From assembly GCA_039809865.1 (NCBI GenBank), contig JBDHVW010000001.1, forward strand, positions 124,001-188,000: DNA of 64,000 nucleotides, written 5' to 3'. Shown in pieces: positions 56,116 through 64,000 of the stretch. The translations under genes were made by a program, and so were the position numbers. The notes beneath the pieces were generated by a model. It saw only the letters and a list, made by a program, of their open reading frames with translations. It did not search any database and was not told where the DNA came from. Every line of letters begins with the position of its first letter. Positions within the stretch are counted from its first letter, which is position 1. This DNA is from QWHO01 sp039809865. GTDB taxonomy: Bacteria > Vulcanimicrobiota > Xenobia > Xenobiales > QWHO01.

Positions 56116-58004
56116 GGGCCGGGGTCTTCCTCGAGGTCAGGTTTTGTCGGGCGTTGCTCGGTGCGGCGGCGCACCAGCTCGAGCATCATCGCCGTCACGT
56201 CGGGCTTCTCCCTGGAGAGGTCGCGCTTCTCCTCGGGATCCTGGCTCAAATCGAAGAGCTGGTATCGTTTGGCGTTCTCGAAGGCGCGCACCAGCTTGTA
56301 CTGGTGCCAGAACACCACCACGTCGCCGGCCTTGTGGGCCGAGAACACCAGCCGGGCGAACGAGAATTTCGGGCGGTCGCTCATTCGACCGTTGCCCGCG
56401 TAGGGCAGCATCGACTCGCCCGACCAGCCCTGCCGCGCCCGGGGCCGCTCGAAAGGCAGCGCCAGGCCTCCCGGCTGGTCGCGCGGCGGGTCGGTCTCCA
56501 GCGGAAGTCCCAGAGCGGCCAGCACGGTGGGCGCGAAATCGACCTGCTCGGCGGGCGAGCGCACGTGCTGGCCCTGCAGCCGGCCACCGGGCAGGCGCAT
56601 CAGCATGGGCACGTGCAGCACCTCCTCGTAGAGCGTATACCAGCCGTGACCCCAGAGCCCCTGACGGAAGGCCTCGCCGTGGTCGGAGGAGACCACCAGC
56701 AAGTCCTGATCGTACTGCCCGATCGCTTTGAGTCCTTCGGCGAACTTGCCAAAATAGGCGTCGCCCATCAGCACGTATTCGTCGTAGAGGTCCTGGTAGC
56801 GCTTCACCAGGTCGCGGGCCTGCTCGGGCTCGAGGAAGCCGTACTCGGGCGCTTCGATGCCGCGCTCGCCGGTGGGGTCGAGCACGACGCTGCCCTGGTC
56901 CTCGCGCACGGGGAACTCGGGCAGCGGCCCGCCCCCGAACTGCCCCAGCCACGGCTTGTCGGGCACGTAGGGATAGTGGGGAAGCCAGAGGTGCACCCAG
57001 ACCAGGGTGCCGCGCGGGCTCTCCCGCAGCACGTCCAGGGCGGCCTCCAGGCACAGATCGGCGGGGGAGTGGTCGGTGCGCCAGCGGCTGTTCAGGTGGG
57101 CGAACGGGTGGTAGGGCCAGTAGTAAATCCACTCCTGGCTGCCGAGTTGGGCCAGCCAGACCAGCTTCTGTCGGGGCATCACCCGGCGCAGCGCGCGGTA
57201 GAGCGGGTTTTTCTCGAAGGCGAAGACGACCACGCTCTCGTTGAAGTCGTCCAGCCCGTAATAGGCCGTGCTGCGATACGAGACCAGCACGCGGCGCGTA
57301 TAGCCGGCCTCGGCCAGGCGCTCGGTCAGCCCCGCACGCGCGCTCTTGCGCCGCCATCCCTGGAGCGCGCGCAGGGCCTTCTTGGTGGTGTTGTAGTTGG
57401 CGTGGAAGGCGTCGAACACCAGGCTGTCCTGGGCAAACTTCTCCAGGTTGGGCGTGGTCGGGCGCTCGTAGCCGTAGACGCTCATGTGGCGGGCGGAGAG
57501 GCTGTCGAACGTCACCACGACCACGTTCGGCAGCGCGGGGTCGGTGGCCGGAGGGACGCGAGGCGCCTCCACCTGGGCCGCCCAGAGCACCGCCAACAGC
57601 GCGCCGAAGCCGGCTACGAGCTTGCGCTGGTGGCTCCGGAGCCAGGGGAGGAGAGTGGTCTCGAGCGTCTTGCGCAGGCGGAGGTAGAGCAGGATGCCCA
57701 GCGCCGCGAACAGCCAGCACAGGGCCGCTCGCGCGCCCATGGGCAGCTCGAAGAAGTCTTTGAGCAGGCCGTTCTTCAGGTTGAGGACGTTGATGGTGTA
57801 GAACAGCGCGAACGCGGCGGCCAGGCCGACGCGGCCGCGCAGCACCAGGCCGAGCCCCAGGCCGAGCAACGCCAGGAGCGTGTAGACGACCGCGAGATTG
57901 CCGGCCACCTCGCGCCAGCCGAGCGTGACGAGATGGTCGCTCAGCAGCTTGGGGAGGCTGGTGGTGGCGTAGAACCAGAGCACCAGGACGAAGCCCGCGC
58001 CCAC
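56112..58004 (-). CDS. Sulfatase-fold membrane protein
   Basis: Product of 630 residues. Five N-terminal transmembrane segments (to about 155) are followed by an alkaline-phosphatase-superfamily domain: VVVVTFDSLSARHMSVYGYERPTTPNL, ANYNTTKKALRALQGW, and LLVVSSDHGEAFRQGLWGH. No C.P.R sulfatase motif, so it probably carries a Thr-based active site as in phosphatases and phosphoethanolamine transferases. The GTG at 58004 follows the small gene at 58008 with GAGG upstream. Confidence 0.82.
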   Translation of the reverse strand: MGAGFVLVLWFYATTSLPKLLSDHLVTLGWREVAGNLAVVYTLLALLGLGLGLVLRGRVGLAAAFALFYTINVLNLKNGLLKDFFELPMGARAALCWLFAALGILLYLRLRKTLETTLLPWLRSHQRKLVAGFGALLAVLWAAQVEAPRVPPATDPALPNVVVVTFDSLSARHMSVYGYERPTTPNLEKFAQDSLVFDAFHANYNTTKKALRALQGWRRKSARAGLTERLAEAGYTRRVLVSYRSTAYYGLDDFNESVVVFAFEKNPLYRALRRVMPRQKLVWLAQLGSQEWIYYWPYHPFAHLNSRWRTDHSPADLCLEAALDVLRESPRGTLVWVHLWLPHYPYVPDKPWLGQFGGGPLPEFPVREDQGSVVLDPTGERGIEAPEYGFLEPEQARDLVKRYQDLYDEYVLMGDAYFGKFAEGLKAIGQYDQDLLVVSSDHGEAFRQGLWGHGWYTLYEEVLHVPMLMRLPGGRLQGQHVRSPAEQVDFAPTVLAALGLPLETDPPRDQPGGLALPFERPRARQGWSGESMLPYAGNGRMSDRPKFSFARLVFSAHKAGDVVVFWHQYKLVRAFENAKRYQLFDLSQDPEEKRDLSREKPDVTAMMLELVRRRTEQRPTKPDLEEDPGP

Positions 58005-58007
58005 GAC

Positions 58008-58151
58008 CTATTCCTCGGGCGGCTTGTCGGGCTTGAAGAAGAAGCTCCGCAGCTTGAAGAAGCCGGCGGCGAACAGCGCCATCAACCAGAAGGCCGCCTG
58101 CACGAGCAGGTTGCCGCTGCTGGGGTCGAGGTAGGCCAGAAAAAGCTGCAT
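58008..58151 (-). CDS. Small membrane protein with AYLDP motif
   Basis: Product of 47 residues. It begins MQLFLAYLDPSSGNLLVQ and has one transmembrane helix, followed by a basic tail. Short proteins with the pattern AYLDPGSG..LLQ are often encoded next to sulfatase-fold or glycosyltransferase membrane proteins. The start at 58151 matches that pattern; a start at 58295 would add 48 residues of unlike composition. Confidence 0.65.
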   Translation of the reverse strand: MQLFLAYLDPSSGNLLVQAAFWLMALFAAGFFKLRSFFFKPDKPPEE

Positions 58152-58365
58152 CCTGTTGTAGAGATTCTCCGCTTGGAGAAACCCGCCTGCAGACACAGAC
58201 TCATACAGCCTCTTGCCAACCTGAGGAAAGCCCGCCGCTACGAGTCGGGCGCGAATCCAGGTAGCGCCGAGCCGGAAACAATTCAGCCGGGACAAATGGT
58301 ATCCTCGCTCGCGACCGGGATCGGGGATTTCTGAAGAGCAGCACGAAGTTCCAGAATATGCACGG

Positions 58366-59532
58366 ATGCTGCGGCCAAGCGGGCGGTGCGGACTAGTGGA
58401 ACGGCTGGTCGTGAGTCCCGCTTTGCTTGAATGGGCGGTCCAGCGGTCCGGTAGCCCCGGTGCAGTCGAAGCGCTGTTTCCGAAGCTGACCGAGTGGACG
58501 GCGGGTCATGGGGGACCCACGATGCGCCAGTTGGAGGAGCTGGCCCGCAAGACACACACTCCCCTGGGTTATTTTTTTCTGGCCCTGCCTCCTGTGGAGG
58601 AGCTGCCAATTCCGTTCTTTCGAACGGGTACTGGAGATGTGCTCCAGACTTTCAGTGCCAACCTGCTCGAAACTGTCCAGACCATGGAGCTGAGGCAGGC
58701 TTGGATGCGCGATGACCTTATCAAACAGGGTCAGGAGCCGCTCTGGTTCGTAAAATCGGCCCAACTGAGCACCCCTGTCGAGGTCATCGCTCGGTCCATA
58801 AGAGACACGTTGGCCATCGAGGGCGGCTGGGCCGCTGAGATTCCGACCTGGACCGGCGCTCTACGCGAGATGGAGCGGCGCGCTGAGAGTGCAGGGATTC
58901 TGGTTTCGGTCAACGGAATCGTCGGCAATAATACCCACAGGAAGCTTGACCCTCTGGAATTTCGCGGTTTCGTCCTGGTGGACGAGTTCGCGCCCCTGGT
59001 GTTTGTGAATGGGACTGACTTCAAAGCGGCTCAAATGTTCACGCTCGCGCACGAGTTTGCGCATATTTGGCTGGGTGCCAGTGCCGGGTTCGATCTGGCC
59101 AACCTGCAACCGGCGCCCGAGAAAATCGAACAGGTCTGCAACCAGGTCGCCGCCGAGTTTTTGGTACCCGCAAACGAGTTGCAACAAACTTGGTCGAGGG
59201 CCCGAGAACACAACGCCCCGTTTGACTATCTCGCAAGGATATTCAAGGTTAGCTCGCTTGTTGCGGCGCGCCGCGCGCTAGATCTGGGACTCATTGCGAC
59301 ACAAGAATTCTTCGAGTTCTACGCTGAGACCCGCGTGGAAAGCATCACGAAGAAACCATCGTCTGGCGGCAACTTCTATGCTACACAAGATCTCCGCATT
59401 GGTCGGCGATTTGCCTCGGCCGTGGTTCGCGCCACCAGAGAAGGCGAACTCTCCTACACCGAGGCATATCGCCTGATGGGCCTTCACGGAAGCGCTTTCG
59501 AACGCTATGCCAAGAAGCTCGGAGAGCGATAA
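58366..59532 (+). CDS. ImmA/IrrE-type zinc protease with N-terminal XRE-like region (COG2856)
   Basis: Product of 388 residues. The N-terminal part (LLEWAVQRSGSPGAVEALFPKLTEW) resembles the degenerate helix-turn-helix of this family; the middle has the protease motif LAHEFAHIWLG (HEFAH about 229-233). Members pair with DUF4411 toxin-like proteins. GTG at 58396 is another possible start. The local base composition is more AT-rich than the rest of the window, suggesting transfer. It is followed after 3 bases by the DUF4411 gene. Confidence 0.82.
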   Translation: MLRPSGRCGLVERLVVSPALLEWAVQRSGSPGAVEALFPKLTEWTAGHGGPTMRQLEELARKTHTPLGYFFLALPPVEELPIPFFRTGTGDVLQTFSANLLETVQTMELRQAWMRDDLIKQGQEPLWFVKSAQLSTPVEVIARSIRDTLAIEGGWAAEIPTWTGALREMERRAESAGILVSVNGIVGNNTHRKLDPLEFRGFVLVDEFAPLVFVNGTDFKAAQMFTLAHEFAHIWLGASAGFDLANLQPAPEKIEQVCNQVAAEFLVPANELQQTWSRAREHNAPFDYLARIFKVSSLVAARRALDLGLIATQEFFEFYAETRVESITKKPSSGGNFYATQDLRIGRRFASAVVRATREGELSYTEAYRLMGLHGSAFERYAKKLGER

Positions 59533-59535
59533 AGC

Positions 59536-60019
59536 TTGTACATACTTGACGCCAACGTCTTTATCGCCGCATCTCGCACATATTACGCATTCGATCTGGT
59601 TCCGACTTTCTGGACGGCACTCGAGGACCAGGGTCGGGGTGGCCAGCTGATGAGCATCGATCGAGTGGAGGAAGAGCTCAAGAAGGGAAAGGATGACTTG
59701 GCAAAATGGGCCAGCAAGACTTTCAAAGCTTGTTTCCACAGCACCGGAGGCCAGGACGTCACGACTTCCTACCGAGCGATTATTGAGTGGGCCCAGTCCA
59801 GCTCCAATTTTTACCGCAGCTGCGAAGTCTGAGTTTGCCAATGTGGCGGACGGGTGGATTGTAGCATTTGCCCACGCCAAATCAGGAATTGTCGTGACGC
59901 AAGAGATCTATGCAGCCCAGATCAAGAATCGCATTAAAATACCCAATGCCTGCGAGGCTTTCGGAGTCAACTACGTCAACACTTACGATATGCTTAGATC
60001 TCTAAAGATCCGGCTGTAA
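59536..60019 (+). pseudogene. DUF4411 (PIN-like) toxin gene with a frameshift
   Basis: The first part, from TTG at 59536, reads YILDANVFIAASRTYYAFDL and continues to IEWAQSSSNFY, where it stops at 59830-59832. The second part, in the next frame, continues with FANVADGWIVAFAHA, VVTQEIY, IKIPNACEAFGVNYVNTYDML and ends at 60017-60019. The pieces join at T5 (59808-59812): one fewer T restores the frame (N-F-T-A-A-A). Both halves are typical of DUF4411, a PIN-like family. It is either a true inactivating mutation or a sequence error at a homopolymer. Confidence 0.8.
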
Positions 60020-60025
60020 GCATTC

Positions 60026-61153
60026 TCAGCCGTACAGGAGCACCTTCAGATAATCGGCCTCGGGAAAGCCGGGGCGATGGTCGGCTTCGGGGGGAAGACG
60101 GCGCCGGAAGCGGTTGTCCACCTCGCGGTCGAGGACCTGACGCAGCTTCTCCTCGCTGATGCGCGAGGTGCAGCAGCAGGCGACCAGCAGGCCGCCGCGG
60201 AGGAGGCGCTCCTGGCAGCGCCGATACAGCTTGCGGTAGGCGGCCAGGACGCGCTCCACCTGGTCTCCGCGCGAGGTCATCGGCGGCGGGTCGGCCACGA
60301 TCACGTCGAAGGGCCCCTCCGGCACCCCGGACCAGTCTCCCCCCAGCAGGTCCTGGCGTACCCACTGCTGGGCCGGGCCGCCGTGGTGCTCGCGGGCAAA
60401 GTCGAGGGCCGCCTGCGAGGCGTCCACGTTGACCACCTCCGAGGCCCCGGCCCGCTCACAGGCCAGTCCCAGGGCCCCGGTATAGCTGAACAGGTTGAGC
60501 ACGCGCTTGCCCTTCAGGTCGCGCGCGAGCATCTCGCGGCGCAACCCGCGCAGGTCGAGGAACGTGCCCGACTTCTGCCCTTCGGCCAGGTCGGCGTACA
60601 ACGTCAGCGGCCCCTCGCGAAACTCGACCACGCGCACTGGCGGCCCGAAGAGCACCCGGTCTTCAACCACGGCTCCGGCTCGCCGTCGCGGCATCTTCCA
60701 GAGGACTGTGTTGAGGCCCAGGCGCTGGCGCACCCGGTAGGCGACGTAGCGGCCCAGCGAGTCTACCGCGCTGGTGTAGGTCTGCAGCACGCCCACGCTG
60801 CCGTAGCGGTCCATCACCACGCCCGGAAGCCCGTCGCTCTCGCCGTTCACGAGCCGCACGGCGGTGGTCTCGGCGGTCAGCCGGTCGCGCCGCCCCAGGG
60901 CGCGTTTCACGCGCCGATCGAGCTCGCGGGCATCGGGCAGCTCGGCGCCCAGAAATCGGATGGCCACCACGCCCTCGGCCGAGTAGATCCCGTAGCCGAC
61001 GGATTTGTTGTGGCCGTCGACCAGGTGCAGCCACTGGCCGTCCGGGAAAATCGAGGCGGCCGTGGAGACCCCGCCGCGAAAAACCCAAGGATGCCCGCCG
61101 CGCAAGGCGTGCGCGGCCGGGTTCTTGAGCTGGTACCGCCGGGGGCGCCTCAG
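60026..61153 (-). CDS. RlmI-like class I SAM-dependent rRNA methyltransferase
   Basis: Product of about 375 residues. An N-terminal PUA-like domain (LRGGHPWVFRGGV, LVDGHNKSVGYGIYS) is followed by a Rossmann methyltransferase: FLDLRGLRREML, VLNLFSYTGALGLACERAGASEVVNVD (SAM site), and DVIVADPPPM. It would methylate a cytosine of 23S rRNA. No ATG, GTG or TTG lies near the conserved N-terminus; the best start is CTG at 61153, in a CTGA overlap with the upstream gene and with GGAG 9 bases before it. Confidence 0.82.
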   Translation of the reverse strand: MRRPRRYQLKNPAAHALRGGHPWVFRGGVSTAASIFPDGQWLHLVDGHNKSVGYGIYSAEGVVAIRFLGAELPDARELDRRVKRALGRRDRLTAETTAVRLVNGESDGLPGVVMDRYGSVGVLQTYTSAVDSLGRYVAYRVRQRLGLNTVLWKMPRRRAGAVVEDRVLFGPPVRVVEFREGPLTLYADLAEGQKSGTFLDLRGLRREMLARDLKGKRVLNLFSYTGALGLACERAGASEVVNVDASQAALDFAREHHGGPAQQWVRQDLLGGDWSGVPEGPFDVIVADPPPMTSRGDQVERVLAAYRKLYRRCQERLLRGGLLVACCCTSRISEEKLRQVLDREVDNRFRRRLPPEADHRPGFPEADYLKVLLYG

Positions 61154-61308
61154 CGCTCTTCGCTCCAGTAGTATTCCTCCGAGCCCTCGGTGCGGAGTTT
61201 CGCCTTCAGCCGCGCCAGCTCCAGCTGGAGCTTGGCCAGCCTCTCCTTGTCGGTTGTGCGTCCGATCTCGTCTTTCAGCGCCTGGATCTGCATTTTGATC
61301 TCGTCCAT
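61150..61308 (-). CDS. Small coiled-coil protein, unknown
   Basis: Product of 52 residues, a charged helix (MQIQALKDEIG, KERLAKLQLELARLKAKL). It is divergent from the lipoyl-like/KOW gene (53 bases between starts), and its stop TGA forms the CTGA overlap with the methyltransferase gene. Starts further upstream (61350) are possible. No family recognised. Confidence 0.6.
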   Translation of the reverse strand: MDEIKMQIQALKDEIGRTTDKERLAKLQLELARLKAKLRTEGSEEYYWSEER

Positions 61309-61361
61309 AACCGCGCACTTGGCGGGAGGACATGTGGCTCCCTTCTCCAACCGACGATCCC

Positions 61362-62483
61362 ATGGGCAGCGCCTACATCCCCGGCCTCAAGGTCAATCCC
61401 GCCACCGAGCTGGTGCTGGAGCGCCGCTTGCCGCTCAAAGGCGTCGTGACGGTCAAACAGGGGCAGACCGTCAAGCACGACGATGTCGTGGCGCGCACCG
61501 AGCTGCCGGGCAACGTCGAGATGGTCAACGTGGCCAACAAGCTGGGACTGGAGCCGTCCGAAGTTCCCGGGGCGATGTTCAAGAAGGTGGGCGAGACGCT
61601 CGAGAAAGGCCAGGTGATGGCCCAGAATCGGGGTTTCTTCGGCTTCTTCAAAGGCTCGCTCGAATCGCCCATCAGCGGCACGGTCGAGGAGATCAGCGAG
61701 ATCACCGGACAGGTCATCCTGCGTCGCCCCCCCATTCCGGTCGAGGTCAAAGCCTACGTGGACGGTGTGGTGGAGGAGGTGTTGCCCGACGAGGGTGTGC
61801 GCATCCGCACCTTTGGCGCCCACGTGCAGGGCATCTTCGGCATCGGCGGCGAGACGTCGGGCGAGCTGGTGCTGGTCTCGAGCGGCCCCGACCAGGAGCT
61901 GCAGGCCAGCCAGCTCACCGAGGCCCACCGGGGCAAGGTGGTGGTGGGCGGCTCTCTGGTCAGCAACGAGTTTCTGCAGGCGGCCCGCCTCAAGGGCGTC
62001 GCGGGGGTCATCGTGGGGGGCATTCATGACCGCGACCTGCGCGACTTCCTGGGCTACGACCTGGGAGTGGCCATCACCGGCTCGGAGCAACTTGGCCTCA
62101 CGTTGGTCATCACCGAGGGATTCGGCCCCATCCGCATGGCCGACCGCACCTGGAAGCTCCTCGGTCAGAACGTCGGCCGCCGCGCCTCGCTCAGTGGCGC
62201 CACCCAGATCCGCGCCGGCGTGATTCGCCCGGAGGTCTTCATCCCCGCCACCCGGCCCGAGCAGGCCTCTGTTGAGGAAGAATCAAACCTGGGATTGGAT
62301 GTAGGCGCCTCCGTGCGGCTGATTCGGCAGCCTCATTTCGGGGCTCTGTGTAAGGTTGTGGAACTCCCCGTATCCCTCACCATCATTCCCACCGAAGCCC
62401 ACGTCCGCGTCGCGGTCGTCCAACTCGAAAGCGGCGAAAAACTCACCGTCCCCCGCGCCAATCTAGAACTCATCGAATCCTGA
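61362..62483 (+). CDS. Conserved protein with lipoyl-like and KOW-like domains
   Basis: Product of 373 residues. It begins MGSAYIPGLKVNPATELVLERRLPLKG, and has ELPGNVEMVNVANKLG, SPISGTVEEISEITGQVILR (a biotinyl/lipoyl-like barrel), GVIVGGIHDRDLRDFLGYDLGVAITG, and a C-terminal part with GASVRLIRQPHFG (KOW-like). This arrangement is conserved across several bacterial phyla without an assigned function. Start at 61362 fits the conserved N-terminus; ATG 61332 has GGGAGG too close to it. Confidence 0.8.
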   Translation: MGSAYIPGLKVNPATELVLERRLPLKGVVTVKQGQTVKHDDVVARTELPGNVEMVNVANKLGLEPSEVPGAMFKKVGETLEKGQVMAQNRGFFGFFKGSLESPISGTVEEISEITGQVILRRPPIPVEVKAYVDGVVEEVLPDEGVRIRTFGAHVQGIFGIGGETSGELVLVSSGPDQELQASQLTEAHRGKVVVGGSLVSNEFLQAARLKGVAGVIVGGIHDRDLRDFLGYDLGVAITGSEQLGLTLVITEGFGPIRMADRTWKLLGQNVGRRASLSGATQIRAGVIRPEVFIPATRPEQASVEEESNLGLDVGASVRLIRQPHFGALCKVVELPVSLTIIPTEAHVRVAVVQLESGEKLTVPRANLELIES

Positions 62484-62548
62484 CCTCTCCATCCTCTCCA
62501 CCTCTCCTTTTTTACACGACCCCAAGAGGCAGGAGCCAGCACACCCGT

Positions 62549-62563
62549 TCGTAGAATCTACGA
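62549..62563. promoter_or_regulatory. 15-bp palindrome upstream of the lytic transglycosylase
   Basis: TCGTAGA-A-TCTACGA, a 7-bp perfect inverted repeat around one base, 26 bases before the ATG at 62589. It may be an operator or part of a small hairpin. The preceding stretch holds a degenerate CCTCTCCA-type repeat and a T-run. Confidence 0.4.
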
Positions 62564-62588
62564 CTTGAAGTCCATTCCAGGAGAGAGC

Positions 62589-63458
62589 ATGAAGAGATTC
62601 GGCCTCGCCGTAACGGCTTTTCTTGTTTTTGCGGGTTCGGTAGCACACGCAGAAGAAGGTCGGCTGGCCCAGGTACTGCCTGGTCCGATGGTGCCGGGCA
62701 TTCAAGTTCCGCCGCTCATCCCCACCGAGCGCGTGGTTCCGCCCATCGAAGAGCCAGTGGAGCCCTCTCAGGTCGAGCCCCCGCCCGCCCCCATGGAAGT
62801 CAGCATGACCAGCGACTGGGGCTTTGGCGAGCGCGAGAACTGGTATAACGAGAAGATCGTGCACGCCGTCCAGATGTCCTGGACCGATACGGCCCATCCT
62901 CTGCCCCCCCGCCTGTTCAAAGCTCTGATCGCCCAGGAGAGCGCCTTCAAGCCCACCGCCCGGTCGTGGGCGGGGGCCGTCGGTCTCACCCAGCTGATGC
63001 CCGAAGCGGCCCAGCGACTCGGCCTCAGCCTGGCGGATCGCACCAACCCCGACATGGCGCTGCCGGCCGGCGTCTCGGTCTTGGAAGAGAAGCATCGCGT
63101 GCTGATGGACCCGCTCAATTACTGGAGCTACCTGGGCCAGCCCGGGCGCCTGGAAGACTGGAACATCAAGGTCGATCAGGCTTACAAACAGTGGGGCGAG
63201 CCCGAGGGCAACGACCGCCTCTATCTCATGCTGGGTGCCTACAATGGCGGCGGAGCCACCATCTTGCGCGCCATGGCCAAAGCTCAGGACCGGCAGCTGG
63301 ACCCGCGCAAGTGGTCCAACCTGGTGGGTCCCACCAACCGCCCGCGCAACTCGCCGCTCTACGGCGCCTGCGTGGAGGTCTACGGACGCGGGGCGTGGGG
63401 CAAGTATCAGGAGGTGTCCCGCTACCCGGTCAAGATCTTCAGCTATTACCAGCGCTGA
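62589..63458 (+). CDS. Exported lytic transglycosylase (SLT family)
   Basis: Product of 289 residues. A signal peptide (MKRFGLAVTAFLVFAGSVAHA) is followed by a Pro/Val/Glu-rich linker and an SLT domain with catalytic Glu117 in LIAQESAFKPTA, AGAVGLTQLMPEAA, and LGAYNGGGATI. It cleaves peptidoglycan to 1,6-anhydro products in the periplasm. AGGAGAGAGC lies before the ATG at 62589. Its stop lies within the start region of the next gene. Confidence 0.92.
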   Translation: MKRFGLAVTAFLVFAGSVAHAEEGRLAQVLPGPMVPGIQVPPLIPTERVVPPIEEPVEPSQVEPPPAPMEVSMTSDWGFGERENWYNEKIVHAVQMSWTDTAHPLPPRLFKALIAQESAFKPTARSWAGAVGLTQLMPEAAQRLGLSLADRTNPDMALPAGVSVLEEKHRVLMDPLNYWSYLGQPGRLEDWNIKVDQAYKQWGEPEGNDRLYLMLGAYNGGGATILRAMAKAQDRQLDPRKWSNLVGPTNRPRNSPLYGACVEVYGRGAWGKYQEVSRYPVKIFSYYQR

Positions 63459-63960
63459 GCCGTTCTACCGGGGCGAGAAGCCTGGTCCCATCGCGCGCCA
63501 TCCTATTTACGTGGTGCTGGACAATGTCCGCAGCGCGTTCAACGTGGGGTCGATCTTCCGCACCGCGGACGCGGGCGCGGTCGAGCACATCTATCTCTGC
63601 GGTCAGGTGACCTGCTGGCCGCCCCATCCCAAGCTCGAGAAGACCTCTCTGGGGGCGCATGAGTACGTGCCCTGGACGCGCTATCCCGAGACCAGCCAGG
63701 CCTTACAAGAGCTCAAGTCTCGGAAGATCCCGATCATCGGCCTGGAGACGGCGCCCGTGGCCCAGGACATGCACGCGTTCCACTGGCCCACGCCGGTGGC
63801 GCTCGTCTTCGGCCACGAAGTGGTCGGCCTGGATGACGAGGTTCAGCGTGCCTGCGACCAGTTGGTGCGGATCCCGGCTTTCGGAGTGAAGAACTCGCTC
63901 AACGTGGCCACGGCGTTCGGAATCGTGCTCTACGATGTCCTGTCCAAACAAACCCGTTGA
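63445..63960 (+). CDS. SpoU/TrmH-family RNA methyltransferase
   Basis: SPOUT-class methyltransferase of about 170 residues. Motif 1 IYVVLDNVRSAFNVGSIFRTADAG, motif 2 region VALVFGHEVVGLDDEVQRACD, and motif 3 VRIPAFGVKNSLNVATAFGIVLYD, which forms the trefoil knot that binds AdoMet. It would methylate a 2'-O in tRNA or rRNA. The start is uncertain: no ATG, GTG or TTG lies at the expected place. ATT at 63445 is used here as a boundary; the first usual start (GTG 63511) would remove part of motif 1. Confidence 0.8.
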   Translation: MTSAEPFYRGEKPGPIARHPIYVVLDNVRSAFNVGSIFRTADAGAVEHIYLCGQVTCWPPHPKLEKTSLGAHEYVPWTRYPETSQALQELKSRKIPIIGLETAPVAQDMHAFHWPTPVALVFGHEVVGLDDEVQRACDQLVRIPAFGVKNSLNVATAFGIVLYDVLSKQTR

Positions 63961-64000
63961 AAGTCTGTCCATCGTCCGCGCCCCATCACTTTGGGAGCGG

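Noticed and set aside
59693..60019. Second half of the DUF4411 region as an independent gene
   Set aside because: Its upstream codons are a shadow of the first frame, and the sequence continues the same protein family after the T5 run.

Overview
This window comes from a high-GC bacterial chromosome. The genes are packed tightly, and many adjacent genes overlap by exactly four bases (ATGA, GTGA, TTGA or CTGA). No rRNA, tRNA, phage, insertion sequence or CRISPR was seen. The mix of genes fits a poorly cultivated, probably diderm, high-GC lineage such as the Eremiobacterota/Xenobia, Armatimonadota or Chloroflexota type: cyclic-di-AMP synthase with YbbR, prokaryotic AdoMet decarboxylase, copper-amine-oxidase-type stalk domains, a PEGA-domain Ser/Thr kinase, two pseudopilin clusters, many hybrid kinases and a YejM-like sulfatase-fold protein. 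The phylum cannot be fixed from the sequence alone.

Layout. 1-640: the end of a quinone-oxidoreductase-like gene and a small exported protein. 724-7934 (minus strand): a chemosensory operon (hybrid kinase, chemoreceptor, two CheW-like proteins, CheA-REC) with no CheB or CheR. 8002-12082: an ABC-2 exporter operon with a large membrane/periplasmic partner. 12145-16305: a stress and signalling block (two NarL-type regulators, an Hpt protein, a tandem universal stress protein and small membrane proteins with very strong ribosome-binding sites). 16327-19047: a stalk-domain exported protein and a zinc-ribbon/TPR protein. 18919-23419: an operon of pseudopilins, a PEGA kinase and a GAF histidine kinase. 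23727-27124: nadA-nadB-nadC for de novo NAD synthesis, behind a near-consensus promoter with candidate operator boxes. 27222-32337: a phosphoesterase lipoprotein and a YejM-like membrane protein. 32469-36895: a three-gene operon of two FAD oxidoreductases and a GcvT-like folate protein. 36967-43365: small exported proteins, an RCK (TrkA-N) protein, a GH13 glucosidase and a compact subtilase. 43433-43605: 51-bp hairpin-forming tandem repeats. 43617-45407: an ATP-grasp protein and SpeD. 45586-46326: a secreted thioredoxin-like protein with an in-frame UGA at the first active-site Cys. 46476-49599: cdaA, a YbbR gene, a PilZ-like gene and one unknown. 49976-52645: a putative surface-polymer cluster. 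52642-56115: pilus genes. 56112-58151: a sulfatase-fold protein and its small partner. 58366-60019: an ImmA/IrrE plus DUF4411 toxin-antitoxin-like pair, with a frameshifted toxin. 60026-63960: an RlmI-like methyltransferase, a conserved lipoyl-like/KOW protein, a lytic transglycosylase and a SpoU methyltransferase.

The most striking observation is at 45832-45834. The thioredoxin motif reads W-UGA-G-P-C, the frame is intact on both sides, and a 38-nt hairpin that starts at the UGA resembles a bacterial SECIS element. This is most simply a selenoprotein. The second theme is a set of intergenic heptamer tandem repeats (AGTAGGG, AGATGGG, TGTYGAC) at several loci, similar in kind to cyanobacterial STRR repeats. 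One of them supplies the stop codon of a lipoprotein gene.
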